IMG/VR virus record: IMGVR_UViG_3300037156_000434
Location: 1 to 55,224 of that record
Strand: one strand, 5' to 3'
Origin: a virus
Length of the DNA stretch: 55,224 bases
This document shows positions 1-6,634 of this stretch, piece after piece (within the stretch, counting starts at the first letter, position 1; every line of letters begins with the position of its first letter). The position numbers and the translations under genes are program-made. Under the pieces are notes generated by a model, which saw nothing but the letters and a program-made list of their open reading frames with translations, did no database searches and had not been told where the DNA came from.

Positions 1-1116
1 CTACCCGGTGATTTCACTGATATTCAGGTCCGGGACTGCTTCGGACCAAATGATTTCATCGTGGTCCCGCTGGTAGTTTTTGGTCATTCCCTCGCTTGCA
101 TGGCCTGCGATTTTTTGCCCGTCCTTTCCGGCTTTTTTATACAGGTGCAACGACAGTGCCCGCACTTCGTGAAAGCCTGGCATCTCCTCTTCCTTCCATC
201 CCGCGTAGCAGTTCGCCACCTCCCTGACCTCCTTGAATGCTCGAGTCAAATACCGCTCTTCAACCTTCGTCCAGTGGTCCTTTGTCTGTGCCTGCTTCTG
301 TTTCAACCGATCCGGCTTGCGGTGCACCAGGTACGGCGACACAACATCGTCTCGGCACCGGCTAATGACGGCCTGCAACTCGGGCGTAACCCTGAATCGA
401 ATCCAGGCCGCGTCTGTCGCCTTGGCCGTCTTCTTCTGCACGACGTAGAGGAATCCTTCCCTAACCCCGTCAAAGCGCATGTCCAGGATGTCAGTGCGAC
501 GCTGGGCGGTGATCAGTGCCAGGTCGATTGCATTCTGTAGCCAGGCGGGCGATTTCTCCCTAATCGCTTTCAGGCCATCGACGGTATGCCGCTTGCGCTG
601 TTTCTTCTCGATGCGATTGATGGTGCTGGCTGCCGGGTTGTCCGGGCACAGGCCTTTAGCTGCTGCGTGGTTGAAAATGTCGATTAGCAGCGCCCGGGAC
701 TGGTTCGCCGAGCGCGGCGTAATGGCGTCCAGCATCTCCGCAATCATGCGGATCGTGATCTGGTCGACCGCTTTGCCTTCGAACTGCTTCCGAAAGCGGC
801 GGAAGTGAACGGCATAAAGGCCCAGAGTCCCTTTTGCCAGCTCGCGCGGCGGGAGCACCTCGCGCTCGTAGGTATCGAGGAATGTGGTGAACGACTCCGA
901 CGATGCGGAGAGAACGGCGCCGACCAGGTCTGCGCCGCGCATGAACTCTAGGTTCAGTTGCTTGGCGGCATCGATCGCTTTGATACGGTCGCCGCCGAAC
1001 TGGAACCACTTCCCGTCGGTAGGCCGGCGGTAGCGGTATGTCGACCGTCTTGCATCGAAGTACAGATTCTGCGGGAGGCTCTTATTCGCCTTGTTCCGCG
1101 GCCTAGGTACCATCAT
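1..1116 (-). CDS. int: Tyrosine recombinase / phage integrase
   Basis: A 371-residue site-specific recombinase that would integrate and, with the adjacent excisionase-like protein, excise the prophage. The N-terminal 60 residues are basic and arm-binding-like, residues about 70-170 form a core-binding SAM-like domain, and the C-terminal half is catalytic. The visible active-site set is R206 (AQRRTDI), a Lys near 228-229, H316 and R319 (HEVR), H339 (AGHAS) and nucleophile Y348 (KNYQRD), so the enzyme looks intact. The start is supported by AAGGAG four bases upstream. Its ATG overlaps the stop of the upstream gene (ATGA), so the two are translationally coupled. It is unrelated in sequence style to the truncated integrase at 50067-50857. 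Confidence 0.96.
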   Translation of the reverse strand: MMVPRPRNKANKSLPQNLYFDARRSTYRYRRPTDGKWFQFGGDRIKAIDAAKQLNLEFMRGADLVGAVLSASSESFTTFLDTYEREVLPPRELAKGTLGLYAVHFRRFRKQFEGKAVDQITIRMIAEMLDAITPRSANQSRALLIDIFNHAAAKGLCPDNPAASTINRIEKKQRKRHTVDGLKAIREKSPAWLQNAIDLALITAQRRTDILDMRFDGVREGFLYVVQKKTAKATDAAWIRFRVTPELQAVISRCRDDVVSPYLVHRKPDRLKQKQAQTKDHWTKVEERYLTRAFKEVREVANCYAGWKEEEMPGFHEVRALSLHLYKKAGKDGQKIAGHASEGMTKNYQRDHDEIIWSEAVPDLNISEITG

Positions 1117-1325
1117 GCAGCTCCTTTCAATACCATCGCGACCAAGTCGTTACCGTCCGAACGGGTGAATGCGGTCCAGTCGACGTACCAGAGTTTCCCG
1201 ATTTGCTCGCCTGGTACCATGCCGTTTCGGATGTGGTTGCGAATTGCCTGGGAGCAGGGCGGGGTGCCGTTTTCACCCCAGCGACGACGCTGGAATTCGC
1301 TGATTTTGATTAGTTCTTTTCGCAT
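1113..1325 (-). CDS. Excisionase-like small DNA-binding protein
   Basis: A 70-residue basic protein with the winged-helix layout of phage excisionases: an N-terminal helix (ELIKISEFQRRRW), a recognition helix with SQAIRNHIRNG, and a wing ending KLWYVDW. It overlaps the integrase start by 4 bases and probably acts as the recombination directionality factor. The start at 1325 follows GGGAGG at good spacing. An in-frame ATG at 1364 also has a GAGG box and would add 13 residues, overlapping the stop of the preceding gene. Function is inferred from shape and position. Confidence 0.7.
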   Translation of the reverse strand: MRKELIKISEFQRRRWGENGTPPCSQAIRNHIRNGMVPGEQIGKLWYVDWTAFTRSDGNDLVAMVLKGAA

Positions 1326-1356
1326 GCCCACCTCCCTCTGTTTTTCGATCTCTTTC

Positions 1357-1524
1357 TTACCCATGGCCAGCACCTCGTAGGAAGTGATCAGCCAGTACGC
1401 GGCGGGCATCGATGCCGCACGATGCCGACATGGCGTAGATCTCACCAAAAGTGGTTTCTCGGCGCTGCAGAGCGTTGAACAGCTCGATCAGGCGCTGGCC
1501 CTTGGTGCCGTTGCGGCGACTCAT
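1357..1524 (-). CDS. Small hypothetical prophage protein (55 aa)
   Basis: A short open frame starting MSRRNGTKGQRLIELFNALQ, with AAGGGGG about 7 bases before its ATG. It overlaps the stop of the upstream gene through ATGA, and its own stop overlaps the alternative start of the downstream excisionase-like gene. The protein is charged and likely helical, with no signal peptide. The tight head-to-tail overlaps on both sides are the main support. I do not recognise a family. Confidence 0.6.
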   Translation of the reverse strand: MSRRNGTKGQRLIELFNALQRRETTFGEIYAMSASCGIDARRVLADHFLRGAGHG

Positions 1525-1802
1525 AGTTGGACCCCCTTTTTTTGTGGGAGCGGGGTGGCCACCAACGGCTCATTTACAGGCGTTGAACTGGCCTGAGAGG
1601 CCTGGCCCGCCTCGCGCGCCGGGGTGGCCTGCTGTAGGAGCGAATTGTCCGGCAAGCAGCTGATCCCGGTGTTGTTCAAGATCCAGAAGGTGACGCCGCG
1701 CACGCTATCGTGCTGGACGCTGATTACCTGCTCGCCGGCGGCAGCCTGGCCCACGATCAGCAGCAGTGCGAGAAGGGCGGGGGAGATCTGGCGGCGCTTC
1801 AT
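1521..1802 (-). CDS. Small exported hypothetical protein
   Basis: A 93-residue protein with a clear Sec signal peptide: MKRRQ, then the hydrophobic run ISPALLALLLIVGQ and AAAG as probable cleavage site. The mature part contains one conserved-looking block (VTFWILNNTGISCLPD) followed by an Ala/Ser/Pro-rich tail. It would be periplasmic. It sits in a minus-strand chain of overlapping genes ahead of the integrase, expressed during lysogeny or with int. Similar small exported proteins are common in Pseudomonas prophages; function unknown. Confidence 0.7.
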   Translation of the reverse strand: MKRRQISPALLALLLIVGQAAAGEQVISVQHDSVRGVTFWILNNTGISCLPDNSLLQQATPAREAGQASQASSTPVNEPLVATPLPQKKGVQL

Positions 1803-2251
1803 GGCTGCGCATCCGCGCCGACGGCAAACGCCCTCATGACGCGATCGAGCTCGCTGTCGAGGCCGTCTTTCGCCAGCAGATTGCCGTAGAAGTCACGCAC
1901 CTTGATCGGCAGAGTCAGGCTGAATGCGACGTCGCGCAGAAACTCGTAGCGACGGGCATTCGCGGCCATCTTGATGCGCTGGTCGATATGCAGCGATTCA
2001 GCCGCGACTTCGGCCTCACCCCGTATCTTTCCTTCGTCACCCTTATCGGCAGCGCCGAGCATCGCGAATATGCCGTACATGCCTGCTGAAAGAGCGATAA
2101 ACAGAAACGCAAACATCGCGTTTTCGCCGCACGATGGGCCTACTACATCGGGCGAGGTCTCCATCAGCACAGCACTGATAACGGCGGCCACAACTGCCCC
2201 GATGATCACGTTCCGGAGAAGCCCCCAGAGGTTGAATTTCTTACGGTCCAT
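1799..2251 (-). CDS. Hypothetical inner-membrane protein
   Basis: A 150-residue protein with two hydrophobic segments, about residues 12-28 (NVIIGAVVAAVISAVLM) and 45-65 (AMFAFLFIALSAGMYGIFAML), followed by a charged cytoplasmic domain of about 80 residues. The ATG at 2251 is preceded by CAGGAG at 6 bases and is preferred over the TTG two codons earlier. It overlaps the exported-protein gene downstream by 4 bases. A two-TM protein with a soluble tail in a lysogenic operon could act in superinfection exclusion, but nothing in the sequence proves that. Confidence 0.7.
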   Translation of the reverse strand: MDRKKFNLWGLLRNVIIGAVVAAVISAVLMETSPDVVGPSCGENAMFAFLFIALSAGMYGIFAMLGAADKGDEGKIRGEAEVAAESLHIDQRIKMAANARRYEFLRDVAFSLTLPIKVRDFYGNLLAKDGLDSELDRVMRAFAVGADAQP

Positions 2252-2291
2252 GTCCAACTCCTGCTGTTAATTTTGATGATGGTGGAGGGGG

Positions 2292-2450
2292 TTAGTAGCC
2301 GAGCCAGGCGAGGACATCCGCCGACTTGTATTGCTCGTGAACACCAAGGTCTTCGTCGAACTCATCGACGCTTGATCCGTGCTTTTTCACTTCTGCCAGG
2401 GCCTCTGCTCTGGTGACGAAAGCCGGCCAGCTCTCTTCGTAGGTTTCCAT
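2292..2450 (-). CDS. Small acidic hypothetical protein (52 aa)
   Basis: Begins METYEESWPAFVTRAEALAE and is strongly acidic, with a helical, soluble look and no membrane segment. The ATG at 2450 has AAGGA seven bases upstream. An upstream TTG (2501) is in frame but has no ribosome site. It lies between the membrane protein and the LuxR-type regulator on the same strand. Unknown function; the small acidic character is compatible with an inhibitor or a DNA-mimic, but this is speculation. Confidence 0.55.
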   Translation of the reverse strand: METYEESWPAFVTRAEALAEVKKHGSSVDEFDEDLGVHEQYKSADVLAWLGY

Positions 2451-2515
2451 TTCACTTTCCTTCGGCCGAGCGAATCCCGGCCGCGCTTTTTGCTTTCGCA
2501 AAAATCAGGTCTGGG

Positions 2516-2836
2516 TTAGGCGATAAAGGTGCCTTGGAACTGGTCGCTGTCTTCTTGGTGCTGCGGTCCTGGGTTGGGGGCAATAACGCAAGCTGCCTGG
2601 ATCAGACCGAGCGCAAAGGCTTTTGCAACGAGAGCTGCCCGGCGAGTTACGCCCAGCTTGGTAGTGAGCGCCAGAAGGCGCTTATCGACAGTGTCCGGCG
2701 AAACGCCCAGTTCCCGAGCAGCTTCTTTTGAGGTCTGGCCAGACGCCACTGCCATCAAGCACTGCAGCTCGCGCGGAGCTGCCCCGCGGCCCAAGAAGCC
2801 TGTAAAGCCTGCGAAGTTGATGGTGGTGGCGGTCAT
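2516..2836 (-). CDS. LuxR/GerE-type HTH transcriptional regulator
   Basis: A 106-residue protein with little more than a GerE HTH at residues about 20-80: PRELQCLMAVASGQTSKEAA, then RELGVSPDTVDKRL and a closing amphipathic helix. No sensory or receiver domain is present, as in stand-alone NarL/LuxR DNA-binding modules. The start at 2836 has GGAG 8 bases upstream; a longer frame to 2920 lacks one. It lies downstream of the CI-like repressor but is separated from it by a terminator and by operator-like repeats, so it probably has its own promoter. A role in lysogeny control is inferred from position. Confidence 0.8.
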   Translation of the reverse strand: MTATTINFAGFTGFLGRGAAPRELQCLMAVASGQTSKEAARELGVSPDTVDKRLLALTTKLGVTRRAALVAKAFALGLIQAACVIAPNPGPQHQEDSDQFQGTFIA

Positions 2837-2884
2837 TCTGGTAGCTCCATGCGGGTGCGATGGAGTGAAATTTACAATCAGTAT

Positions 2885-2916
2885 TTTGTAATTGCAAATG
2901 TAATTTGTAATTTGGC
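2885..2916. promoter_or_regulatory. AT-rich operator-like repeats upstream of the LuxR-type gene
   Basis: Between the repressor terminator and the LuxR-type gene lies an AT-rich stretch with TTGTAATTGCAA (2886-2897), followed by two further TTGTAATTT-type half-sites. The half-sites TTGTA/TGCAA are the same as those in the palindrome of the cI/cro control region (3733-3750), with a shorter spacer (2 against 8 bases). This suggests, without proving, control of the regulator by the repressor or Cro. Confidence 0.4.
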
Positions 2917-2943
2917 TCAAAATAAAGCCGCCTTTGAGCGGCT
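2917..2943 (-). terminator. Rho-independent terminator of the repressor gene
   Basis: AGCCGC (2926-2931), a six-base loop and GCGGCT (2938-2943). Read on the minus strand the stem is followed by TTTATTTT. It lies just past the repressor stop at 2952 and separates that transcript from the LuxR-type gene. Confidence 0.8.
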
Positions 2944-2951
2944 GTCATCGG

Positions 2952-3710
2952 TCAGCGAGAGAACATGCCCCACCAGAATACGTGCCCTATTATGCTGATC
3001 TGTCCGTCCTGGATATCCTGAAATGAATAGTCTTCATCGGGATGGTCGTCCCGGTTGAAGCTTCTCAGTCGAATCCCGTTGGGGAGTCTGTATACCTGCT
3101 TGATACGCAGCTGACCGTTATGATTGATCGCGTACATCTCGCCATCCACGATATCGCTGATGGAGGTTTTTCCGACGTTGACGCCAACCGTTGCACCGTC
3201 TCTGAGGACTGGAAACATTGAGTTTCCGCTCACCATTACGCACTTGGCATTGTTGAACTGAACGTTGTTGTTCCGAAGGTCTCTTTTGAAGAATCGCAGA
3301 TTTGAGGTGCTGCTTTCCTCGATAGCGAACTTCCCGGAGCCCGCAGAAAGCTCTACTTCCCGCAACAACGGGACGTAAACCTCGTCCTCTTCAAGTGGCG
3401 TTTCATCATCCCAAACCGAAATATCCCCTTGCATGACGGCTTCATTGGCGTCGGGTTCAATTCCAAGTCTCTTTAACACTTCCGGGAAAGGGCCGGCCAG
3501 CAGCCCACTGGCTGTCAGGAGCCTATGGGAGGGAATGTTGAGCGCTCGCGCTATTTCCACAAGCTTTTTAGGGCGGGGCAGGGACCTGCCGGATTCCCAT
3601 GCCTGAACGGCCTGAGGGGTGACCCCAAGCTTTCTGGCTAGCTCGGACTGGTTAAGGCCTTGCTTCTCGCGGGCCTCGGTGATGATCGATGCGGTCATAG
3701 ATATGCTCAT
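2952..3710 (-). CDS. cI: CI-like repressor, HTH_3 plus S24 peptidase
   Basis: A 252-residue lysogeny repressor. Residues about 7-62 form an HTH_XRE domain (EAREKQGLNQSELARKLGVT, QAVQAWESGR). The C-terminal half is a LexA/CI-type S24 self-cleaving domain, with Ser in VSGNSMFP (about S164), Lys in QLRIKQV (about K204) and a likely Ala-Gly cleavage site in LSAGSGK (about 123-124). All parts needed for RecA-stimulated self-cleavage are visible, so the prophage should be SOS-inducible. The start is uncertain: ATG at 3710 or 3698, neither with a clear ribosome site, as often seen in leaderless repressor mRNAs. It is divergent from the Cro-like gene. Confidence 0.93.
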   Translation of the reverse strand: MSISMTASIITEAREKQGLNQSELARKLGVTPQAVQAWESGRSLPRPKKLVEIARALNIPSHRLLTASGLLAGPFPEVLKRLGIEPDANEAVMQGDISVWDDETPLEEDEVYVPLLREVELSAGSGKFAIEESSTSNLRFFKRDLRNNNVQFNNAKCVMVSGNSMFPVLRDGATVGVNVGKTSISDIVDGEMYAINHNGQLRIKQVYRLPNGIRLRSFNRDDHPDEDYSFQDIQDGQISIIGHVFWWGMFSR

Positions 3711-3720
3711 GTGATCAGGA

Positions 3721-3786
3721 TACAACTTGACTTTGTAGTGATCACTGCAAATAACGTTTGTAAAAATGAAATTGCAGTTGTAGCCT
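3721..3786. promoter_or_regulatory. Divergent cI/cro control region with operator palindrome
   Basis: Contains TTGTAGTGATCACTGCAA (3733-3750), an 18-bp near-perfect palindrome. TACAA at 3721 pairs with TTGTA at 3733 as a second inverted pair. More TTGTA/TGCA half-sites follow at 3758 and 3772-3779. A rightward promoter could use TTGTAA (3758) and TAGCCT (3781) with a 17-base spacer, a weak match. These sites are probably bound by the repressor and the Cro-like proteins. Confidence 0.6.
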
Positions 3787-3820
3787 TTGCGGCAATGTCA
3801 TAAGTCCGCAGGGACAACCG

Positions 3821-4117
3821 ATGAGTATTGATGCAATCACTTCAGCGGCAAAAGCTGCTGGGAGCCAGACGGCTCTTGCGAAGACCCTTGGCTGTACACC
3901 GCAAAACGTTCAGTGGATGTGCTCAACCGGCAACGTCCCAGCTAAACACGTCCTAAAAATCGAATCTGCCACCGGTGTGTCTCGTCATCAGTTGAGGCCC
4001 GATCTGTACCCAGAGGCCGCGCCTACCTTGAACGCAAATCTACGCCACGCTCGGACGTTTGATCAGTCCGGCGAGCCTGCTGTGAATTCATCCAGTGCTG
4101 AGCGGTGTGGAAAGTGA
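3821..4117 (+). CDS. YdaS/Cro-like HTH protein
   Basis: A 98-residue protein. Residues 1-65 match the YdaS-type Cro fold: AITSAAKAAGSQTALAKTLG, then CTPQNVQWMCSTGNVPAKHV, and the closing VSRHQLRPDLYP that is characteristic of these phage HTH proteins. The C-terminal 30 residues are polar and not conserved-looking. It is the first gene rightward from the control region, divergent from the repressor, and is preceded by AGGGA. It most likely shuts off the repressor promoter during lytic growth. Confidence 0.85.
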   Translation: MSIDAITSAAKAAGSQTALAKTLGCTPQNVQWMCSTGNVPAKHVLKIESATGVSRHQLRPDLYPEAAPTLNANLRHARTFDQSGEPAVNSSSAERCGK

Positions 4118-4256
4118 AGGAGGTGGCAATAACGTGCATGAGTTGGATGGAAGCCCAACCGTCGTTTACGCAACCATCAGCGATAGGCCCTCGTCAGGGT
4201 CTGGTCAGCGACTTCCAATGGTTGGCTTTTGCCTGCCCAATGAAAAGGAGCCCGGC

Positions 4257-4298
4257 ATGAGCCACCACGAACCCAGTACAAAGCAGGTACTTCAATGA
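4257..4298 (+). CDS. Possible 13-residue leader peptide
   Basis: A very short frame, MSHHEPSTKQVLQ, with AAGGAG six bases before the ATG and a stop overlapping the start of the lambda-type cro (ATGA). It would couple translation of cro, which itself lacks a ribosome site. It is supported only by this arrangement. Confidence 0.35.
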   Translation: MSHHEPSTKQVLQ

Positions 4299-4489
4299 TC
4301 GGGCTTTCCATATGCATACCGCTCACAGAGTTTGTCGAGCGCAAGGGTAGGAAGCAGGCGGCGATTGATCTGGATTGCACAGGACCTGCTCTGTCGAAGG
4401 CTATCGCAGCAGGCAGGACCATTTTTGTGGAGCTGGCGGCTGATGGCTCGGCATCGGCAAAAGAAATCAGCAAATTTCCAAGTCGCTGA
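4295..4489 (+). CDS. cro: Lambda-type Cro repressor
   Basis: A 64-residue protein that aligns by eye with lambda Cro over most of its length. The HTH region is QAAIDLDCTGPALSKAIAAG; the following strand block RTIFVELAADGSASAKEI and the closing FPS correspond to the Cro dimer strands and C-terminus. It is therefore a second Cro-family protein about 180 bp after the YdaS-like one, which is unusual. Its ATG overlaps the preceding 13-codon frame. A 17-bp palindrome lies 45 bp past its stop and is a candidate operator. Confidence 0.8.
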   Translation: MIGLSICIPLTEFVERKGRKQAAIDLDCTGPALSKAIAAGRTIFVELAADGSASAKEISKFPSR

Positions 4490-4533
4490 GGAGGTGTGTT
4501 CCTCGGATGCGCAGGTCTGGCCGCCCTTTGGTT

Positions 4534-4550
4534 GGATACCATTGGTATCC
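4534..4550. promoter_or_regulatory. 17-bp perfect palindrome, candidate Cro operator
   Basis: GGATACCATTGGTATCC: two 8-bp arms around a single central base, the same length and symmetry as lambda operators. TTGGTT stands directly before it and TATGCG directly after it, which would place it exactly in a 17-bp promoter spacer. A second reading uses TTGGTA (4543) and TATACG (4565). Either way a binding protein would compete with RNA polymerase for a promoter serving the early genes from 4768. Confidence 0.5.
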
Positions 4551-4590
4551 TATGCGAACTGGATATACGCCCAGTAGAAGGAATTCAAGA

Positions 4591-4638
4591 ATGAAACACG
4601 CAGACGCACTAGAGCAACAAACAACAGGACCGCCCTGA
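4591..4638 (+). CDS. Possible 15-residue leader peptide
   Basis: MKHADALEQQTTGPP with AAGGAA seven bases upstream, in the untranslated stretch between cro and the first early operon gene. Only the ribosome-site spacing supports it; nothing else does. Confidence 0.25.
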   Translation: MKHADALEQQTTGPP

Positions 4639-4672
4639 ATAGTGCGCCTGCTTCAAATTCTGTTTTTGGCGT

Positions 4673-4708
4673 AGCCCAAAAAGCAGAAAACCCGCCTGGC
4701 AGCGGGTT
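4673..4708 (-). terminator. Stem-loop, terminator-like on the minus strand
   Basis: AACCCGC (4689-4695), loop CTGGCA, GCGGGTT (4702-4708). The T-rich tail is on the minus strand (GGGTTTTCTGCTTTTT), so it would stop leftward transcripts approaching the control region, even though no minus-strand gene lies immediately to the right. On the plus strand it could act as a structured leader for the early operon. Confidence 0.55.
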
Positions 4709-4767
4709 CTCAATCGGCACTTGTTGACGCAAGCGCTTAGGTACTTCTTCGTCTAGAGGACGATTTC

Positions 4768-5085
4768 ATGCACCCGAAAAATAGCACCACCCAACAAACA
4801 GTGCAACTCCCGAAGCTAAAGCCTTGTGCGTTTGGCATGGAGTATACCGATCTCTTCAGCATCAATCCGGATGCAAATTTGATCGAAGCACTTTCTGTCG
4901 CCTCAGATCTGTCCGACGGTATCAGCCAGCTGTGCAGTCGTTTGGCCTACGCAATCAACGGTGGCGAGATCACTTATCTGTCCGAGGTTCGCACCCTTGG
5001 GTTCATTGGTGACGTTGTTTCGGCACTCACTCGCTCTGTGGAGCGCGGGCTCAAAGCTGCATATGAGTCGGAGGATCAAGTATGA
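4768..5085 (+). CDS. DUF3077-like early protein
   Basis: A 105-residue protein. The pattern DLFSINPDANLIEALSVASD followed by a long helix and a second helix (VVSALTRSVERGLKAAYE) resembles the Pseudomonas DUF3077 family, small helical proteins often found near phage control regions. No catalytic motif is visible. It opens a run of tightly overlapping early genes: its stop overlaps the start of the next gene by 4 bases. The first two of these proteins share the layout of a short N-terminus, a helix after an ESLDAA/EALSVA motif and a final helix, suggesting an ancient duplication. Confidence 0.65.
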   Translation: MHPKNSTTQQTVQLPKLKPCAFGMEYTDLFSINPDANLIEALSVASDLSDGISQLCSRLAYAINGGEITYLSEVRTLGFIGDVVSALTRSVERGLKAAYESEDQV

Positions 5086-5351
5086 AAACCGAACTTCTCA
5101 CTCTTGAATCCCCCTTTCATACGCAACGTCTGCACGACGTTTTTAGCGCCGCCGGTGGTGTGCCAGTTCATGAGTCGCTTGATGCTGCGACGAGTTTGCT
5201 GGAGTCGGTAGCTGCTGGTTTGCGCGACTTGATGACAGAGCAGTCGGTGTCTCACCAGGCGACTTTGGTGTGGTTCGCTGCTGAAAGTGCGCTGGCTCTG
5301 GTCTACGCCGCTCACGCTGCCGTAGATCCTGATGCGGGGGGCGTCCAATGA
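5082..5351 (+). CDS. DUF3077-like early protein, second copy
   Basis: An 89-residue helical protein with the motif PVHESLDAATSLLESVAAGL and a final hydrophobic helix (TLVWFAAESALALVYAAHAA). The layout parallels the preceding gene, with which it overlaps by 4 bases. It also overlaps the following gene through ATGA, so the genes form one translational unit. Hydrophobicity is helical-packing-like rather than a clear TM segment. Function unknown. Confidence 0.6.
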   Translation: MKTELLTLESPFHTQRLHDVFSAAGGVPVHESLDAATSLLESVAAGLRDLMTEQSVSHQATLVWFAAESALALVYAAHAAVDPDAGGVQ

Positions 5352-5656
5352 GAACCCGCATTATCCCTGCGATCGAGGTCGCACACGATGCGCTCCTGGG
5401 CCTTGAAACCACCAAAGGAGCGATTGGACAGATCGAGTCGCTGCTCTTCTTTCTCGCTATTGGCGGAGAGCTTCCGGGGTCTTCGGCTCACACCAAAAAC
5501 TTGATCGACATTGCTTGGAATTTGGCTGCGGACGCTGCCAATACCGCTTCATGCGACTACGAGCGGATCAGTGACGGCCTTGATGCCCTTGCTCCACGTT
5601 CTGCGCAACTCGAAAAAACGTGGCGCGGGAATCGGAGGTGCAGCCATGAGTCGTGA
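5348..5656 (+). CDS. Hypothetical early phage protein
   Basis: A 102-residue protein. Residues 5-80 are mainly helical (PAIEVAHDALLGLETTKGAI, then ESLLFFLAIGGELPGSS) and the tail is basic with two Cys. The start overlaps the previous stop by 4 bases and the end overlaps the next start by 11 bases, as expected in a compact early operon. I do not recognise a family. Confidence 0.55.
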   Translation: MRTRIIPAIEVAHDALLGLETTKGAIGQIESLLFFLAIGGELPGSSAHTKNLIDIAWNLAADAANTASCDYERISDGLDALAPRSAQLEKTWRGNRRCSHES

Positions 5657-5870
5657 AGCTCTGCTCCCTGATCGCCTGGAAAACGCGCTACTCACGATCA
5701 ACCAACTGAGCAAGATCCTGATCAACAACGAGGCATTACGCGGGTCTGAGCCGGAACCTCAGCTTGATCATCTGGACGTCGACGCGGTCATGCGGGCGGT
5801 GCTGCTGATCTCCGCCCAGGCGCACGATGACTTCTGCGAAATCATGAATTCTGCGGAGGTTCGGCCATGA
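5646..5870 (+). CDS. Small hypothetical early phage protein
   Basis: A 74-residue acidic protein starting MSREALLPDRLENALLTINQ. The ATG at 5646 has CGGAGG six bases upstream and lies inside the end of the preceding frame. The stop overlaps the antirepressor start by 4 bases. It is helical with no membrane segment and no recognised domain. Confidence 0.6.
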   Translation: MSREALLPDRLENALLTINQLSKILINNEALRGSEPEPQLDHLDVDAVMRAVLLISAQAHDDFCEIMNSAEVRP

Positions 5871-6634
5871 TCATCGCCCCGTTCAATTTCAAAGGCACCA
5901 ACGTGCGCGTCATCACCGAAGACGACGGCACGCCGTGGTTCGTCGGCAAAGACGTGTGTGACCTGCTTGGTTATGCAAACCCGAGCGATGCTATGGGGCG
6001 CCATTGCCGTGGGGTCGCGAAACGCTACCCCATCCTCGACAGCCTTGGCCGCACCCAGGAGGCTCGCGTGCTTTCTGAAGGTGACACCCTTCGCCTGATC
6101 GTCAATAGCACCATGCCGGCGGCGCAGGAGTTCGAAGCCTGGGTGTTCGATGACGTGCTGCCAACCATTCGCATGACAGGTAGCTACCAGCGACCAATGA
6201 CGCCTGGTGAGCAGTTGCTGGCACAGGCTCAGGCGGTAATCAACGTCGAACGTCAACAGGCCGAGCAGCAAGTGGCGCTGGAGCGGATAGAGCGCCGCGT
6301 CGAGGACCTGAGCCAAACGACCGTGTGGGATCACTGCCCGCAGAACTGTCAGTCACTGACCCGCATCAAGGAAACGATGCTGGCACGCCACGGCCTGTCC
6401 GGCGCCGTCGTCGACTACGTGCTGAAGGTCTGGCCAAACCAGCCAAATCCCGCCGGCATGGTTCGCAACGGCCACGAGGAAGCGCTGGGCTCCCAATACC
6501 TGGTCTGGTCCAAGAGCCACGTCACGGCCGCATTCCACCGCTTCGTATCCGAATCCACGATGGTCACCACCACCCAGGCGATCCACCCATATTTTGAGGG
6601 CCGGTTCCGCCTGGTCCAGAAGGTCCAGCCATGA
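5867..6634 (+). CDS. Bro-N domain antirepressor-like protein
   Basis: A 255-residue protein. Residues about 8-105 form a Bro-N DNA-binding domain: VRVITEDDGTPWFVGKDVCD followed by LLGYANPSDAM, then LIVNSTMPAAQEFEAWVFDD and VLPTIR, all hallmarks of the family. A coiled-coil linker (about 120-150) leads to a C-terminal domain with TRIKETMLARHGLSGAVVDY that I do not recognise. In many temperate phages Bro-N proteins bind or mimic the repressor system and favour lytic growth. Here it lies in the early operon between small genes of unknown function. Confidence 0.88.
   Translation: MIIAPFNFKGTNVRVITEDDGTPWFVGKDVCDLLGYANPSDAMGRHCRGVAKRYPILDSLGRTQEARVLSEGDTLRLIVNSTMPAAQEFEAWVFDDVLPTIRMTGSYQRPMTPGEQLLAQAQAVINVERQQAEQQVALERIERRVEDLSQTTVWDHCPQNCQSLTRIKETMLARHGLSGAVVDYVLKVWPNQPNPAGMVRNGHEEALGSQYLVWSKSHVTAAFHRFVSESTMVTTTQAIHPYFEGRFRLVQKVQP

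Noticed and set aside
4095-4298. 67-codon frame starting with GTG before the lambda-type cro
   Set aside because: No ribosome site, overlaps the end of the first Cro-like gene and has no recognisable domain; only its short in-frame end (from 4257) has a good ribosome site.
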